From contig NW_026111662.1 in the NCBI RefSeq assembly GCF_024679095.1, positions 251,990-315,989 on the forward strand: a stretch of DNA of 64,000 nucleotides, read 5' to 3'. Below, in pieces: positions 47,572 to 58,964 of this stretch. Source of the stretch: Eriocheir sinensis. Lineage: Eukaryota > Arthropoda > Malacostraca > Decapoda > Varunidae. Positions within the stretch are counted from its first letter, which is position 1. Each line of letters opens with the position of its first letter. The notes below the pieces were generated by a model. That model did no database searches. It had not been told where the DNA came from and was given only the letters and a program-made list of their open reading frames with translations. The translations under genes were made by a program, and so were the position numbers.

Positions 47572-48048
47572 AAGGTCTGGACTTCTTGAGATCTCGAAAA
47601 AATTCTCAGCAAAAAAATATAAAATAAAGTACCTGAAAATTGAGTTCTCAGACTCACAGCCCCTTCTCGTCTTTATTATTTGTCCCATAGAACAAACAAA
47701 GGCCAGATGAACCTGCTCTCAAGTTTATTTACAGCAACAAAGAAACTCGCTGGAAAATAAGGAATAAGCTAATTCCAGGCACACATCTACCTAGCTAACT
47801 ATCTTAAAACATCCTTAGCAAAATATGTACTTAGCTGGAGATGGGCGAAGCCGAAACCACACCTGGTCTACCTCGTGGTCTGGAGTCTTGGAGTCTTCCT
47901 TCAGTCCTCTCTCGTTCCTCTCTGCAACACGCCGCCTCTCGACCTTCCAAATGCTTCCCTCGCCTTGCAGTACACAATCACCCTGACTTGTGGATACTAC
48001 AAAGGCAGGTAAACCACCACGACGGACACGTGGCACGGAAGGATGGTG
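47572..48048. other. Unassigned sequence between the THAP start and the L2-like element
   Basis: No further THAP residues are recognised in any plus-strand frame. A 73-codon plus frame at 47,841-48,062 runs toward the L2-like repeat and may be element 5' sequence. Confidence 0.35.
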
Positions 48049-48368
48049 AGGTCTACTATTGAATATTTAAATTGTGGTCCAGGTCTACTATTGACTATTT
48101 AAATTGTGGTCCAGGTCTACTATTGAATATTTAAATTGTGGTCCAGGTCTACTATTGACTATTTGAATTGTGGTCTAGGTCTACTATTGAATATTTGAAT
48201 TGTGGTCTAGGTCTGCTATTGAATATTGAAAGTGTGGTCTAGGTCTACTATTGAATATTTAAAGTGTGGTCTAGGTGTACTATTGAATATTTAAAGTGTG
48301 GTCTAGGTCTACTATTGAATATTTAAAGTATGGTCTAGGTCTACTATTGAATATTTAAATTGTGCTTT
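48049..48368 (+). repeat. 32-bp tandem repeat, ten units, at the 5' edge of the L2-like element
   Basis: AGGTCTACTATTGAATATTT starts at 48,049 and recurs every 32 bp to 48,337. The last unit continues directly into endonuclease coding sequence (TATTTAAATTGTGCTTTTGT), so the unit is derived from the element's own 5' edge. Confidence 0.95.
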
Positions 48369-50566
48369 TGTTAATATTCAATCTGTGGGTAACAAGAGTA
48401 TTCAAATTAGGGAAATGTTAAATGAGCAATCACTTGATATTTTAGCTATTTCTGAGACTTGGTTGAATGAGCATGACACAAGTAGAATTACTGAGATGAC
48501 ACCTGCTACTCACACTTTCTTTCATAGCCCCAGAGAGGGCAGACGAGGGGGTGGTGTAGGCATTTTCTTGTCGAATATTTTTTTCTCACCTGAGGGTGTT
48601 GACACGAGTGAAAGTATCAAGTTTTGAATATATTGAGGTTAGTTTTAAGCATCAAATCCAGTGGGTAGCATACCTTGTTGTATATAGGCCACCTTGGTCA
48701 AGTGTTAATCTCTTCTTTGATGAATTTGGTGCATTGTTGGACTCAATTGATATGGTTTCTTTTAAAGTTTTTATTGTTGGTAACTTCAATATATGGATGG
48801 ATGCTCATGAAAACCATAACACAGTTTCTTTCTGTGAGCTTCTTGAATCTTATCAGTTGTCAAACAAGGTGAGCATAATAACTTCATCAACTGGCCATGT
48901 GTTAGACTTAGTCATTAGTGATGATGTAAACAATCTCATAGGTAGGGTGGATGTTGAACATGAATTTACTATTTCCCCAGTTCACAGGCTCATAACATTT
49001 AAATTACTATTGTCAATATGTAAGGTAACTAAGAAAATTTATTATAGGAATAAGGTGGGTTTCTCTGCTGCTACATTTATCAGTGAAATTAGTCAGACTT
49101 TTTATGAAGATATGACTGGAGAGTGTGTTCACAATGATTTGTTATTTAAATCAAATTGTGTGAATTGTCTTACTGACACTTATAATGAGGTGATTAAGAC
49201 ACAATATAACAATGTGTGTCCGATCCTAGAGGTCATTACTGTCAAGGATAGATCGCCCTGATTTAATGGTGAAATTTTGACTCTGAAAAGAGAGAAACGA
49301 CGCAAGGAACGTAAATGGAGAAATGAGGGATCTGTTGTGGCCTGGGAGGATTATAAAAATGTGAGAAATCGCTATAATGACTTGATAAGTAGGAGTAAAA
49401 GAAACTATTATCATACTAAAATTCTTGAGGCAGGATCAGATATGAACAAATTAAATCAACTTTTCAATAGTCTTACTGGTACTACTTTGAGAAGAAAGCT
49501 TCCGATGGTTTCTGTGATAAAGATTTAGCGGATAACTTTGTAATTTTTCAAGAGAAAGATTATGAATATTGTATCGGAATTTGTGTAAACACCTTTTATG
49601 CCTGTTGCTGATGTTGAGGTGGATTGTAGATTGCAATGTTTTAAAATCATTAGGAAGGATGATCTTGTTCGACTTTTCAAGAAAGCTAAGAAAACATATT
49701 GTGCCAGTGACCCATTGCCTGTACTAGATATCATGGATGCAGATAATTTTCCTAGTTTCATGGATATTTTGCTAAGAATTGTCAATACTAGTATTTCTTC
49801 AAGTAAATTTCCGGATTCTGAAAAGCGAGCTGTTATAAAACCAGTCTTAAAGGGAAAACTTGATTATCAAAATGTAAGCTCTTATAGACCAGTATCAAAT
49901 TTGCCTTTTTGTCTAAGTTATTAGAGTATGCAATTATTGAGCAGTTGATGGAACACTTGGAGAAGGTCCATGTCTTGCCTGATAGTCAGTCTGCATATAG
50001 GCCAATATTTTCTACGGAGACTACTATTTGTTCTGTTGTTAATGATTTACTAGAAATGATGGATGGGGGTAAATGTGCTATAGTGGTTCTTCTAGATCTT
50101 AGTGCAGCATTTGATACGGTTGTTCATGAATTGCTTATAAAAGACTTAAGGAACATTGGAGTGGTAGACAATGCGTTAAAGTATCTTGAGAGTTATTTAC
50201 AAACCAGAAGTTATTGTGTGCAAATTGGAAAATGTTTTTCTTCATATGAAGCTCTGACAAGAGGAGTTCCACAAGGAAGTGTGCTGGAACCTTTTTTTTT
50301 TTTTTTTTTTGTATATACACGATTAGTTTATCCAGGATACTACAACAACATGGTGTAGGATTCAAGTTATTTGCTGATGACACCCAGTTCTACTTTTCCA
50401 TCACTGATATTGAAAATACAAGTGCTAAGATCAATAGTGTTATTAATTCAGTCAAGGATTGGATGCATTATAAGCAATTGAAATTAAACGATGATAAGAC
50501 TGAATTCATGCTTGTGGGGAAGAAGGACACTCTACGTTATTTTAGTGACGGTAACATGACTATAAG

Positions 50567-50959
50567 AACATAAGAACATAAGAACGCAGGAGTCTACAAG
50601 AGGCCGGTAGGCCTGTACGAGGCAGCTCCTTTGACCCTAAGCTCCCGTGTATCTAACCCCACCTAATATCGCTGTCCATGAATTTATCTAGTCTATTTTT
50701 GAATGTGACAATTGTATTGGCACTCACCACATGACTGCTAAACCTATTCCACTCATCCACCACCCTGTTAGTAAACCAATTTTTGCCTATGTCCCTGTTG
50801 AATCTGAATTTATCCAGTTTAAACCCATTACTTCGTGTCCTACCCGGTTCTCTTACCAACAAAACCTTATGAATGTCTCCCTTATTAAAGCCCTTCATCC
50901 ATTTACTAACCTCGACCATGTCTCCACGTACCCTTCGCCCTTCTAGAGAATGCAAGAGA
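50567..50959 (-). mobile_element. CR1-E 3' end inserted in the L2-like element
   Basis: The minus strand encodes the same protein end as 1,213-1,515 (100 codons, differing at a few positions such as MVEVSKW for MIEVYKW) and ends in GTTCTTAT tail repeats. The flanks ATAAG at 50,562-50,566 and 50,960-50,964 form a 5-bp duplication; deleting the insert restores the host frame (NMTI joined to SGNEIHIVE). Because the ORF is still open, this copy is probably young. Confidence 0.92.
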
Positions 50960-51243
50960 ATAAGTGGTAATGAAATTCATATTGTTGAAAGTGTTCGTGA
51001 CTTGGGAGTGTTGTTGGATTCCAATTTGACACTGAAATGTCAGATAAATAATGTCGTAAGGATTGCCGGATATCACCTTAGAAATATTGCTTTTATCAAG
51101 AAATACCTGGATGAAGATTCTATCAAGAAATTGATCTTTAACAATAGCATATCAAGAGTGGATTATTGCAACTCAATCTACTATAACCTGCCAAAGCTCC
51201 AATTAAGGAAATTACAGATGGTCTTAAATAGAGCAGCGAGATT

Positions 51244-52489
51244 TTTTTTTTTTTTATCAACAAAGGAGGCAGCTCAAGGGCACAAACAAAGGAAAGAATA
51301 ATAAAAAAAACCGCTACTCGCTGCTCCTAAAAAAAAGAATCATTAGAGGTGGCCGAAAGAGAGGTCAATTTCGGGAGGAGAGGTGTCCTGATACCCTTCT
51401 CTTGAAAGAGTTCAAGTCGTAGGCAGGAGGAAATACAGATGAAGGAAGATTGTTCCAAAGTTTACCAGCGTGAGGGATGAAAGAGTGATGATGCTGGTTA
51501 ACTCTTGCATAAGGGGTTTGGACAGTATAGGGATGAGCATGAGTAGAAAGTCGTGTGCAGCGGGGCCGCGGGAGGGGGGGAGGCATGCAGTTAGCAAGTT
51601 CAGAAGAGCAGTCAGCGTGGAAATATTGATAGAAGATAGAAAGAGAGGCAACATCGCGACGGAATTTAAGAGGTAGAAGACTATCAGTAGGAGGAGGAGA
51701 GCTGATGAGACGAAGAGCCTTAGACTCCACTCTGTCCAGAATAATTGTGTGAGTGGAGCCCCCCCACACGTGAGATGCATACTCTATACGAAGGCGGACA
51801 AGGCCCCTGTATATGGATAGCAACTGCGCAGGGGAGAAGAACTGGCGGAGACGATACAAAACGCCCAACCTCGAGGAAGCTGATTTAGCGAGAGAAATGT
51901 GAAGTTTCCAGTTGAGATTTTGAGTTAAGGATAGACCGAGGATGTTTAGTGTTGAAGATGGTGATAGCTGAGTGTTGTCGAAGAATAGGGGATAGGTGTT
52001 TGGAAGATTGTGTCGAGTTGATAGGTGGAGAAATTGATTTTTTGAGGCATTGAAGGACACAAGGTTCCTTCTGCCCCAATCGGAAATGATAGCAAGGTCT
52101 GAGATTAAGCGTTCTGCAGCCTCCAGTCTGGAGTCGTGTACTTCTTGTTGAGAGGGTCTACTATTGAAAGAAGTTGAATAACGCAGAGTGGAGTCGTCGG
52201 CGTATGAGTGGACAGGACAGTTTGTTATGGAAAGAAGATCATTGATGAATAACAGGAAGAGAGTGGGTGATAGGACAGAGCCCTGTGGAACACCACTGTT
52301 GATAGCTTTAGGTGAAGAACAGTGACCGTCTACCACCACAGAGATAGAACGGCCGGAGAGGAAACTGGAGATAAAGGAACAGAGAGAGGGATAGAATCCG
52401 AAAGAGGGCAGTTTAGAAAGCAAAGACTTGTGCCAGACTCTATCGAAGGCTTTCGATATGTCTAGCGCAACAGGGACAGTGATTAGAAA
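51244..52489 (-). mobile_element. JX retrotransposon inserted in the L2-like element
   Basis: Poly-A side at 51,241 (T-run, then CAACAAAGGAGGCAGCTCAA). The coding part is continuous on the minus strand from VALDISKAFDRVWHKSLLSK through FYPSLCSFISSFLSGRSISV, SGVPQGSVLSPTLFLLFIND and HSYADDSTL (catalytic YADD intact). It continues through WKLHISLAKSASSRLGVLYR to the end RRVSGHLSSR near 51,365. GAGATT lies at 51,238-51,243 and 52,490-52,495, a likely target duplication. The open frame extends to 52,702, but its first ~70 codons are antisense L2-like sequence, so that protein is chimeric. The upstream endonuclease is lost by truncation. Confidence 0.9.
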
Positions 52490-53003
52490 GAGATTAATCA
52501 AAGGAATTCCACCACGAGAGAGAATTACTCCTGTTCTGATAGAGCTCCACTGGTTGCCAATAAAAGCAAGGATAGTATTTAAGTTATGTGTTTTGACACA
52601 CCAAGCTTTGATTACTGGCCGTCCACCGTATTTGAGATAATTATTACACGAAATACAGCCAGGTGAAGGCATTAACACTCGCCGAGCCACTTCTGGAATC
52701 ACACTTCATGAACCGCGGTACTCTTCAAATGTTGGATTGCGCGCTTTCAGTTCTGCCGCCCCAAGACTGTACAATAAGTTCCCTCCTGACATTAAAAGAA
52801 CAAAGGATCTCTCCAAATTTAAGAAAGAACTAAAAACTTTTCTGTTCTCTGACTGCTTTGACATGGAAACATTGACAATTAACATGGCATATAAGTTGTG
52901 ATCAATATTGAAAATTTAATGAATTAAAATATGTGGGTCCTGCAGAGCGCTTCGGCGGAAGTGGGACCAGATAAATAAGAAACACAAGTAACAAGTAACA
53001 AGT

Positions 53004-53696
53004 AGAGGGACGTCTAGTCTCGTTGGAGTCTGGGTGGAAGAATGCTGCGGGGAGCGGCAAGACCCACAAGGCTCAGCGCCCCGGCCGCGGTCAAGATGCC
53101 AGCTCTCGCCACACTGATATCTCGTTTTTTCTGCATTACACCTATGCTAAACGCCCTACGGCTATGGATTATTATTCATTATTGATAACCTAACACATGC
53201 ACTAGGTAATAGTGGGTCATGCATCCCACACATAGCTCAGCTATGGCAGTAATAACGAATATGATCTGAAATAGCGCTCTGCTCCCGCCTTCTAGTGATG
53301 CATCTTCCCGCTCTCTCAATCAAAATGGCGGGGACTCCCGGGGTTTTTTCCACGGTTTATTTCTTGAATAATGAAATCATGTCAGCGGGGGAAGTGGATA
53401 ACAGCTATGAGGAGGGAGAACTGGCGGCCGTCTGCTTCATCTCGACTCTGCAGTGCTCAATTTGTCAAAGATATATTACAGGGAAGACATCAGATTATTA
53501 CATGAGCTAACACTCATTTAGGTATTGTCCGGGGTCCCCTAGCTTATTATGTGGCGGGGGATTACTCTGGAACGGGATTTACATGAGCTGGCGGAGGTAA
53601 ACACGCATGCCGGCGCTCAAGCAGGGGAAGAAAATAGGAAAGGAAACTCAGTGGAGGCAAAGTGCAGAGAGGGACAGAGCTCAGTGCTGGGTGGAG
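53004..53696. other. Unassigned sequence right of the L2-like element
   Basis: It contains one small frame listed separately. No repeat shared with the rest of the window was noticed. Confidence 0.4.
53325..53510 (+). CDS. Hypothetical short ORF with good start context
   Basis: 61 codons from ATG at 53,325 in the context CAAAATGGCGG: MAGTPGVFSTVYF onward, with CSICQRYITGKTS near the end. No domain is recognised, and it could equally be a first exon or chance. It is listed because the start context and mixed composition are better than in most short frames here. Confidence 0.15.
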   Translation: MAGTPGVFSTVYFLNNEIMSAGEVDNSYEEGELAAVCFISTLQCSICQRYITGKTSDYYMS

Positions 53697-53704
53697 TATA
53701 TAAG
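53697..53704 (+). promoter_or_regulatory. TATA-box-like motif
   Basis: TATATAAG preceded by a GGTGGAG context. No clear initiator or coding start is seen within 100 bp downstream, so this is only a weak promoter candidate. Confidence 0.2.
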
Positions 53705-53739
53705 TGTACGCAGTGAAGTGACCAAGAGTGCGTAGTGTA

Positions 53740-54110
53740 AGGTGACTTGCCGTCACCTGCCCTCACCTGTCGTCACTTGCCCTCTCCTGTTTGCCTGCCT
53801 GTGCTGCCTACCTGGGTATCACTGGTCAGCAACAGGAGATCGGCCAGGCAGAGGGACAGCTAGTCAACCGACCAGCCAGACAGTCAGCTAACCAACCAAT
53901 CAGCCAGTTAACCAATCAGCCAGCCAGTTAACCAATCAGCCAGTCAGTCAACCACCCAGTCAGTCATCCAATAAACCAATCAGCCATCCAGTCGGTCTGT
54001 TAGACAGACAGTCAGCTTACCAATCAGCCAGCCAATTAACCCACCAGGCAACCAGTCAACCCACCAGTCAACCAGCCAGCCAGGCAGCTAGACAGCCAGT
54101 CTACCAGTCT
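53740..54110. repeat. Degenerate short tandem repeats (CAGTCAACCAGC type)
   Basis: CACCTGCCCT/CGTCACT repeats near 53,750-53,790 are followed by about 260 bp of CAGCCAGTTAACCAATCAGC-like units of 11-16 bp. Confidence 0.9.
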
Positions 54111-54368
54111 CCTCCTCCAAAAGCACTGATTTGTTCGATGTATCTTAGCTTCGCAGCATTCTCAAGCGATTTCGCGTAATCACTTAACACAAATGATGCT
54201 GAAGGTCCTGCCATTTGCCCGCGGGTAGTGACTTAGGGATGGGGCACACGTGGTGCGTCCGCTCGCTCTGCTGGGGAGGGGACCACCAGAGGGTTTGCAG
54301 ACGACGCACAAGGTGCAGATGACGCTATTTCGTGACGTCACTGCAAAACCTCTATACTCGTAAGAACA
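54111..54368. other. Unassigned sequence
   Basis: No recognised feature. Confidence 0.4.
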
Positions 54369-54575
54369 TAAGGGGCCATATTCTTAAACATTTCGTGGTA
54401 AAGATTCGTTTCAGGTCCGTGCCAGTATCTCATAATCTACTTTATGAAACATCAGTATCTCTTCATATATCTTTTGTACAAACCTTCAACAGTCATGGAA
54501 ACACTTAGAAAATCCAATTCAAGGACTTTTTTTTTACTCCTGAAAATAGGGGATAATGGTGCGGAGCTTAGCTGA
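54369..54575 (+). mobile_element. Second short dispersed repeat family (M2), copy 1
   Basis: After an M1-like end (GGCCATATTCTTAAACATTT) come AAGATTCGTTTCAGGTCCGT, TTTATGAAACATCAGTATCT and GAAAATAGGGGATAATG. The same ~170 bp occurs inverted at 59,960-60,118 with only scattered differences. There is no coding content. Confidence 0.8.
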
Positions 54576-54612
54576 CCCCGCAGCCTCCACTACCTTACCC
54601 TCCACGTTGAGT

Positions 54613-54770
54613 TTCTCCTCCTCCTCCTCCTCCTCCTCCTCCTCCTCCTCCTCCTCCTCCTCCTTTTTCTCCCTCTCGCTAGCTCCCCTTTCTTGACCTC
54701 CACCTCGTCGTCTTTTTCCTTTGCTATTTTATCCTCCTCCTCCTCCTCCTCCTCCTCCTCACGCGTGAGT
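54613..54770. repeat. (CTC)n microsatellites
   Basis: CTC triplets at about 54,616-54,665 and 54,735-54,761. Confidence 0.95.
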
Positions 54771-55129
54771 CAGTGAAATGGGTAAGCCTGGAAAAGGTAA
54801 AATGAGGTAACCTGCGTGTCACAATCGGTCCTGTGTCGCCGGCTGAGGGGGTCTGCTGTTACCTGCGCGGGGCCACGGGCCAAGGGGACGGAGGGGTAAT
54901 GCGTAGGTTATTGTGTGACCTCCCCCCCCCCCCCCCCCCACCTTCACCCCTCTTCTCACCATCATCTTTGCCTTATACAGTGTTGCGTCCTGGTGTTTTT
55001 TTCTTGTGAGTGTTTGATATATTGTTTTAAATGAGGGTTTGATAGTTTTATGCGTGTGTGTGTGTGTGGGAGCGGGGGGGGTTGGAGGTGTTAGTGGTTG
55101 ACTGTAGGGAAGTGAGCCAGTCATGTATT
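54771..55129. other. Unassigned sequence with a C homopolymer
   Basis: A run of about 18 C at 54,922-54,940 and a GT run near 55,052-55,067. Nothing else is recognised. Confidence 0.45.
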
Positions 55130-55597
55130 AGCACAAGTATGAAAGGGTATACATTAAGGTTAGGTTAGGAAGGTTAGGTGTGGGTTTTATGGTTGAGGGA
55201 AGATTGTGTGCTGATAGCGGAGACAGCAACAGGAGGAGGCAGGCAGATGTAGAAGTCACCCAACCAGCCAGGTATTAGTACAGGTGCGAAAGGGGTATAC
55301 AGGAAGGTTAGGTTAGGTTAGGTGTGGGTTTTATGGGGGAGGGAAGATTTGTGCTTATAGCGGAGAGAGTAACAGGAGGGAAGGCAGGCAGAGGTAGAAG
55401 GAGTCACCCAACCAGCCAGGTATTAGCACAGGTGTGAATGGAGTATACAGGAAGGTTAGGTTAGGTTAGGTGTGGGTTTTATGGTTGAGGGAAGATTGTG
55501 TGCTGATAGCGGAGACAGTAGCAGGAGAGGAAACAGGCAGAGGTAGAAGGAGTCACCCAACCTGTCAGGTATTAGTACAGGTGTGGATGGGGTTTAA
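55130..55597. repeat. ~146-bp tandem repeat containing TTAGG runs
   Basis: TGGGTTTTATGG recurs at 55,181, 55,325 and 55,473 (periods 144 and 148). Each unit also carries AGGTTAGGTTAGG, TAGCGGAGA and GTCACCCAACCAGCCAGGTA, so the telomere-like motif is copied within each unit. Confidence 0.9.
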
Positions 55598-55720
55598 GGG
55601 CCATATTCTTAAACGTAAACGAACATAAGAACGTAAGGAGTCTGCATGAGGCCGGTTGGTCTATACAAGGCAGCTCCTGTAAGTCTAATCCCACCTTACC
55701 TCACTATCCATGTTAGATCG
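55598..55720 (-). mobile_element. M1 end stub joined to a CR1-E 3' tail
   Basis: GGGCCATATTCTTAAACG (55,598) matches an M1 terminus, followed directly by AACATAAGAACGTAAGGAGT and AGGCCGGTTGGTCTATACAA, a minus-strand CR1-E 3' UTR of about 95 bp. Confidence 0.75.
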
Positions 55721-55930
55721 TTAAGTGGTTTGTTAGTTTGTTTGTTAATGGGTAGTCAAACAGCTTTATTTCCGTTAGTTAGGTAGGTTAGTTAAGTAGA
55801 TAGTTTGATAGTTAGTTAAGCAGTTAGAGTCAGTTAGTTAATTTTACTATATTCTGTATTTATTTATTTATATATTTATATTATTTTTTTTTGTTATTTT
55901 TTTTTCCTTTTCTTTCTTTTCTTTTTTCTA
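55721..55930. repeat. TTAG-type and AT-rich low-complexity sequence
   Basis: GTTAGTTA/AGGTAGGTTAG motifs at 55,725-55,835, then A/T-rich sequence. Confidence 0.8.
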
Positions 55931-56825
55931 TTTGTTTTCTTTTTCTTTTCTTTTTCGTTCTTTTTTCCTTTGTGTTTTCTCGGTGTTGGTTTTCTTTTTT
56001 GATGTTCTTTTTTGGTGTTCTTTTTTCCTATCATCCTTTTGTCGATGTTCGTTGGTCTGGGTGAGCCGCTTTCCTCCCAGAAGAGACCCACCCATAATTT
56101 TGGAGATGTTGTTAGGGCCAAAAGGTGGATGATGTTTGTTTTATTTCATTTTCTTGATGTCGTGTTTTTCGTTCTTTTTATTGCTTTAGTTTTCTGTTTC
56201 GATGTTTTCCTGTTCTTTTTCTTTTACTTCTTATTGATGCTTTTTGATGTTCTTTTTTTCTATCATCCTTTGGTTGATGTTCCTTGGTCTGGATGAGCCG
56301 CTTTCCTCCCAGAAGAGACCCATCCATAATTTTGGTGATGTTGTTTGGGACCGAAAGGTGGATGATGCTTCTTTGTATTTATCTTTTCTTGATGTTGTTC
56401 ATTTATTTCTGTTGCTTTTCTTTTTCGATGTTTTTTCTGATCTTTTTCCATTTTTTTTGGTGTTCTTTTCTATATCATCCTTTGTTGATGTTCTTTGGTC
56501 TGGGTGAGCCGCTTTCTCCCCAGAAGAGACCCACCCATAATTTTGGTGATGTTAGTCAGGGCCGGAAGGTGGATGATGTTTGTTATATTTTTCTTTCCTT
56601 GATGTGTTTTTCTTTGTTTTTTTTTATTTCATTTATTCATATCATCCTTTGGTTGATGTTCTTTGGTCTGGATGAGCCGCTTTCTCCCCAGAAGAGACCC
56701 ATCCATAATTTTGGCGATGTTAGGGCCTAAAGGTGGATGATCTTTTTGTTTCTTTTCTTGATGTTTCGTTTCTGTATTTTCCATTTTTCTGGTGTTCCTT
56801 TTTATTTTCCTTTTCTTTGATGTTC
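55931..56825. repeat. Tandem array of 170-230-bp units, four copies
   Basis: GTCTGG(G/A)TGAGCCGCTTTC followed by CAGAAGAGACCC(A/C)TCCATAAT recurs with cores near 56,063, 56,294, 56,505 and 56,674. T-rich spacers vary in length between units. Plus-strand frames that seem conserved (LDEPLS.QKRPIHNFGDV) simply reflect the repeat. Confidence 0.9.
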
Positions 56826-57944
56826 CCATCGCGTGGATTGTCTACGACAGTATAACGAGCACCACAAGCCCGGGTTTGTTTAGAGTTTGCTCTCCTAGGC
56901 AGATTGCCTACCACGGCTGACGACCTCCACCTGCCCGGGTTTATTGTTCGGAGTTTGCTCTCCTAGGCAGATTGCCTACCACGGCTGACGACCTCCACCT
57001 GGCCGGGTTTATTGTTCGGAGTTTGCTCTCCTAGGCAGATTGCCTACCACGGCTGACGACCTCCACCTGGCCGGGTTTATTGTTCGGAGTTTGCTCTCCT
57101 AGGTAAAATGCTCACGCTAACGAGCTCCACCTGCCCGGGTTTTTGCTCAGGTTTGCTCTCCTAGGTGAACTGCTCACGCTAACGAGCTCCACCTGCCCGG
57201 GTTTGTTGTTCGGAGTTTGCTCTCCTAGGTGAATTGCCTACCACGGCTAACGACCTCCACCTGCCCGGGTTTGTTTAGAGTTTGCTCTCCTAGGTGAACT
57301 GCCTACCACGGCTAACGAGCCTCACCTGCCCAGGTTTGTTTAGAGTTTGCTCTCCTAGGTGAATTACCTCCCACGGCTAACAACCTCCACCTGCCCGGGT
57401 TTATTGTTCGGAGTTTGCTCTCCTAGGTGAATTACCTCCCACGGCTAACGACCTCCACCTGCCCGGGTTTATTGTTCGGAGTTTGCTCTCCTAGGTGAAT
57501 TACCTCCCACGGCTAACGACCTCCACCTGCCCGGGTTTATTGTTCGGAGTTTGCTCTCCTAGGTGAATTGCCTACCACGGCTAACGACCTCCACCTGCCC
57601 GGGTTTATTGTTCGGAGTTTGCTCTCCTAGGTGAATTGCCTACCATGGCTAACGACCTCCACCTGCCCGGGTTTATTGTTCGGAGTTTGCTCTCCTAGGT
57701 GAATTGCCTCCCACGGCTAACGACCTCCACCTGCCCGGGTTTGTTTAGAGTTTGCTCTCCTAGGTGAATTGCCTCCCACGGCTAACGAGCCTCACCTGCC
57801 CGGGTTTGTTTAGAGTTTGCTCTCCTAGGTGAATTGCCTACCACGGCTAACGAGCTCCACCTGCCCGGGTTTATTGTTCGGAGTTTGCTCTCCTAGGCAG
57901 ACTGCCTACCACGGCTAACGAGCTCCACCTGCCCGGGTTTGTAG
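56826..57944. repeat. Tandem array of a 62/68-bp unit, ~17 copies
   Basis: The unit is CCTAGGTGAATTGCCTACCA, then CGGCTAACGACCTCCACCTG, CCCGGGTTT, and either ATTGTTCGGAG or GTTTAGAG, then TTTGCTCT. Variants include CCTAGGCAGATTGCC at both ends of the array. Confidence 0.97.
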
Positions 57945-58071
57945 CCGGAAGATCTCCGGCACCTCCGTCGGGGCCCCGAGGGACGCCGAGGAGCCCTGCC
58001 TGGAGCCCTCCAGTCCTGCCATGCTCGCCAGGGAGACCTTGGGCTCGCTGGCGCTCCACACCCCCGCCGAG
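57945..58071 (+). CDS. Candidate GC-rich orphan exon (127 bp)
   Basis: It directly follows the last satellite unit at a TTTGTAG acceptor-like site and ends GAG before the donor-like GTGAGG at 58,072. One frame is open with high GC at third positions: RKISGTSVGAPRDAEEP, then SSPAMLARETLGSLAL, ending HTPAE at a codon boundary. No domain is recognised. The opposite strand is also open, so coding status is uncertain. Confidence 0.3.
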
Positions 58072-58560
58072 GTGAGGATGCAAGAACTCGCTTCTTAAAA
58101 CTACCAGACTGGATTATAAAATTAATGATAATTACTGTGAAGGCGCCGGTCACCGCGTTTATCGGTTCAGGGATGGAAGACCGACGGGCCTGGGAAACGC
58201 GCACAAGCATCCAAAGGAATCCTCGCGACGGCTTGCGACGCAGCATCCGTTTCCCTTTTCTTTCTCATTCCAATTTTTCTTTTTTATTATATTTTCCTTC
58301 TCTGATTGATTGATGGATTGATTTTACTTGGTAGGAAGCTGTTCACCAATTAACATCATTCAGGTGTACATTGCACCCACACACGTGCCGAGAGAAAACA
58401 CCAGTGTGAGTGCTGACGCTCACGAGGACGGCCCGCTAGAGTTTCCTAACATTCGCATCGGGGCCCAATTCTCTTAAGTCGTCTGTCTCTTTATTTTTCT
58501 CTTCTCTACTTCATTTTATTTCTCCCTTTCTTTCATCCTTGCTCTCCATCTATGAATTTA
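58072..58560. other. Unassigned sequence
   Basis: No recognised repeat or gene. A TTGATTGATTG run lies near 58,303. Confidence 0.4.
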
Positions 58561-58732
<172 letters not shown>

Positions 58733-58908
58733 CTTTCGTAGGCGTTGTGGGTATTGCCAGGGGTAGTTTAATGACCCTGGTGGTAGTCTGACCTCCTATC
58801 TGTACTATGGACCTAAAAAAAACACTCATGAGAATCCGACTGATCTGCTTTGACCCCCGTGGAAAAAAGTTGGTATGAGAGACAGAAGCGTCTGAGAATA
58901 CCGGCCTA
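58733..58908 (-). mobile_element. M1 element truncated against a microsatellite
   Basis: It begins inside M1 at GCTTTCGTAGGCGTTGTGGG, immediately after CA repeats. It continues with TTTAATGACCCTGGTGGTAG and TGTACTATGGACCT and ends AGAAGCGTCTGAGAATACCGG. Confidence 0.8.
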
Positions 58909-58964
58909 GGAGTTGTCATGTATAAGTCGAGTGTCCTCTTGTTTGGTTAAGGATATGCACTGTT

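Larger units (their letters stand above)
48369..52902 (+). pseudogene. L2-like ORF2: endonuclease-reverse transcriptase, split and broken
   Basis: Endonuclease: VNIQSVGNKS, DILAISETWLNEHD, GGGVGIFLS, then after a frameshift near 48,600 VYRPPWSSV, VGNFNIW, LDLVIS and SPVHRLI. RT: KPVLKGKLDYQNVSSYRPVS, LPDSQSAYRP, LLDLSAAFDTVVHELLIKDL, RGVPQGSVLEP, then KLFADDTQFYF with the catalytic FADD intact. A 22-base T-run at 50,290 disrupts the RT, and a stop at 49,258-49,260 plus several frameshifts add to the damage. The C-terminus continues after the insertions as RERITPVLIELHWLPIKARI and FLFSDCFDMETL. LDLSAAFDTV and HWLP.KARI point to the L2/CR1 group instead of the CR1 families above. Confidence 0.85.
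48358..53003 (+). mobile_element. L2-like non-LTR retrotransposon interrupted by two insertions
   Basis: Endonuclease, RT and C-terminal parts lie in one orientation. The 3' end has a GC hairpin region (GCAGAGCGCTTCGGCGG) followed by AGATAAATAAG, as in L2-type elements, and a 7-bp AACAAGT repeat tail ending near 53,003. A CR1-E fragment (50,567-50,959) and a JX copy (51,244-52,489), both on the minus strand, split the RT C-terminal part. Removing both rejoins the coding sequence. Confidence 0.85.

Noticed and set aside
52486..52702. N-terminal ~70 residues of the 445-codon minus-strand frame at 51,365-52,702
   Set aside because: This part is the antisense of the L2-like C-terminus; the frame is a chance fusion across the JX insertion boundary.
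55932..56730. Repeated plus-strand frames with LDEPLSSQKRPIHNFGDV-like peptides
   Set aside because: Translations of a four-unit tandem array with T-rich spacers of irregular length; no frame is maintained across units.
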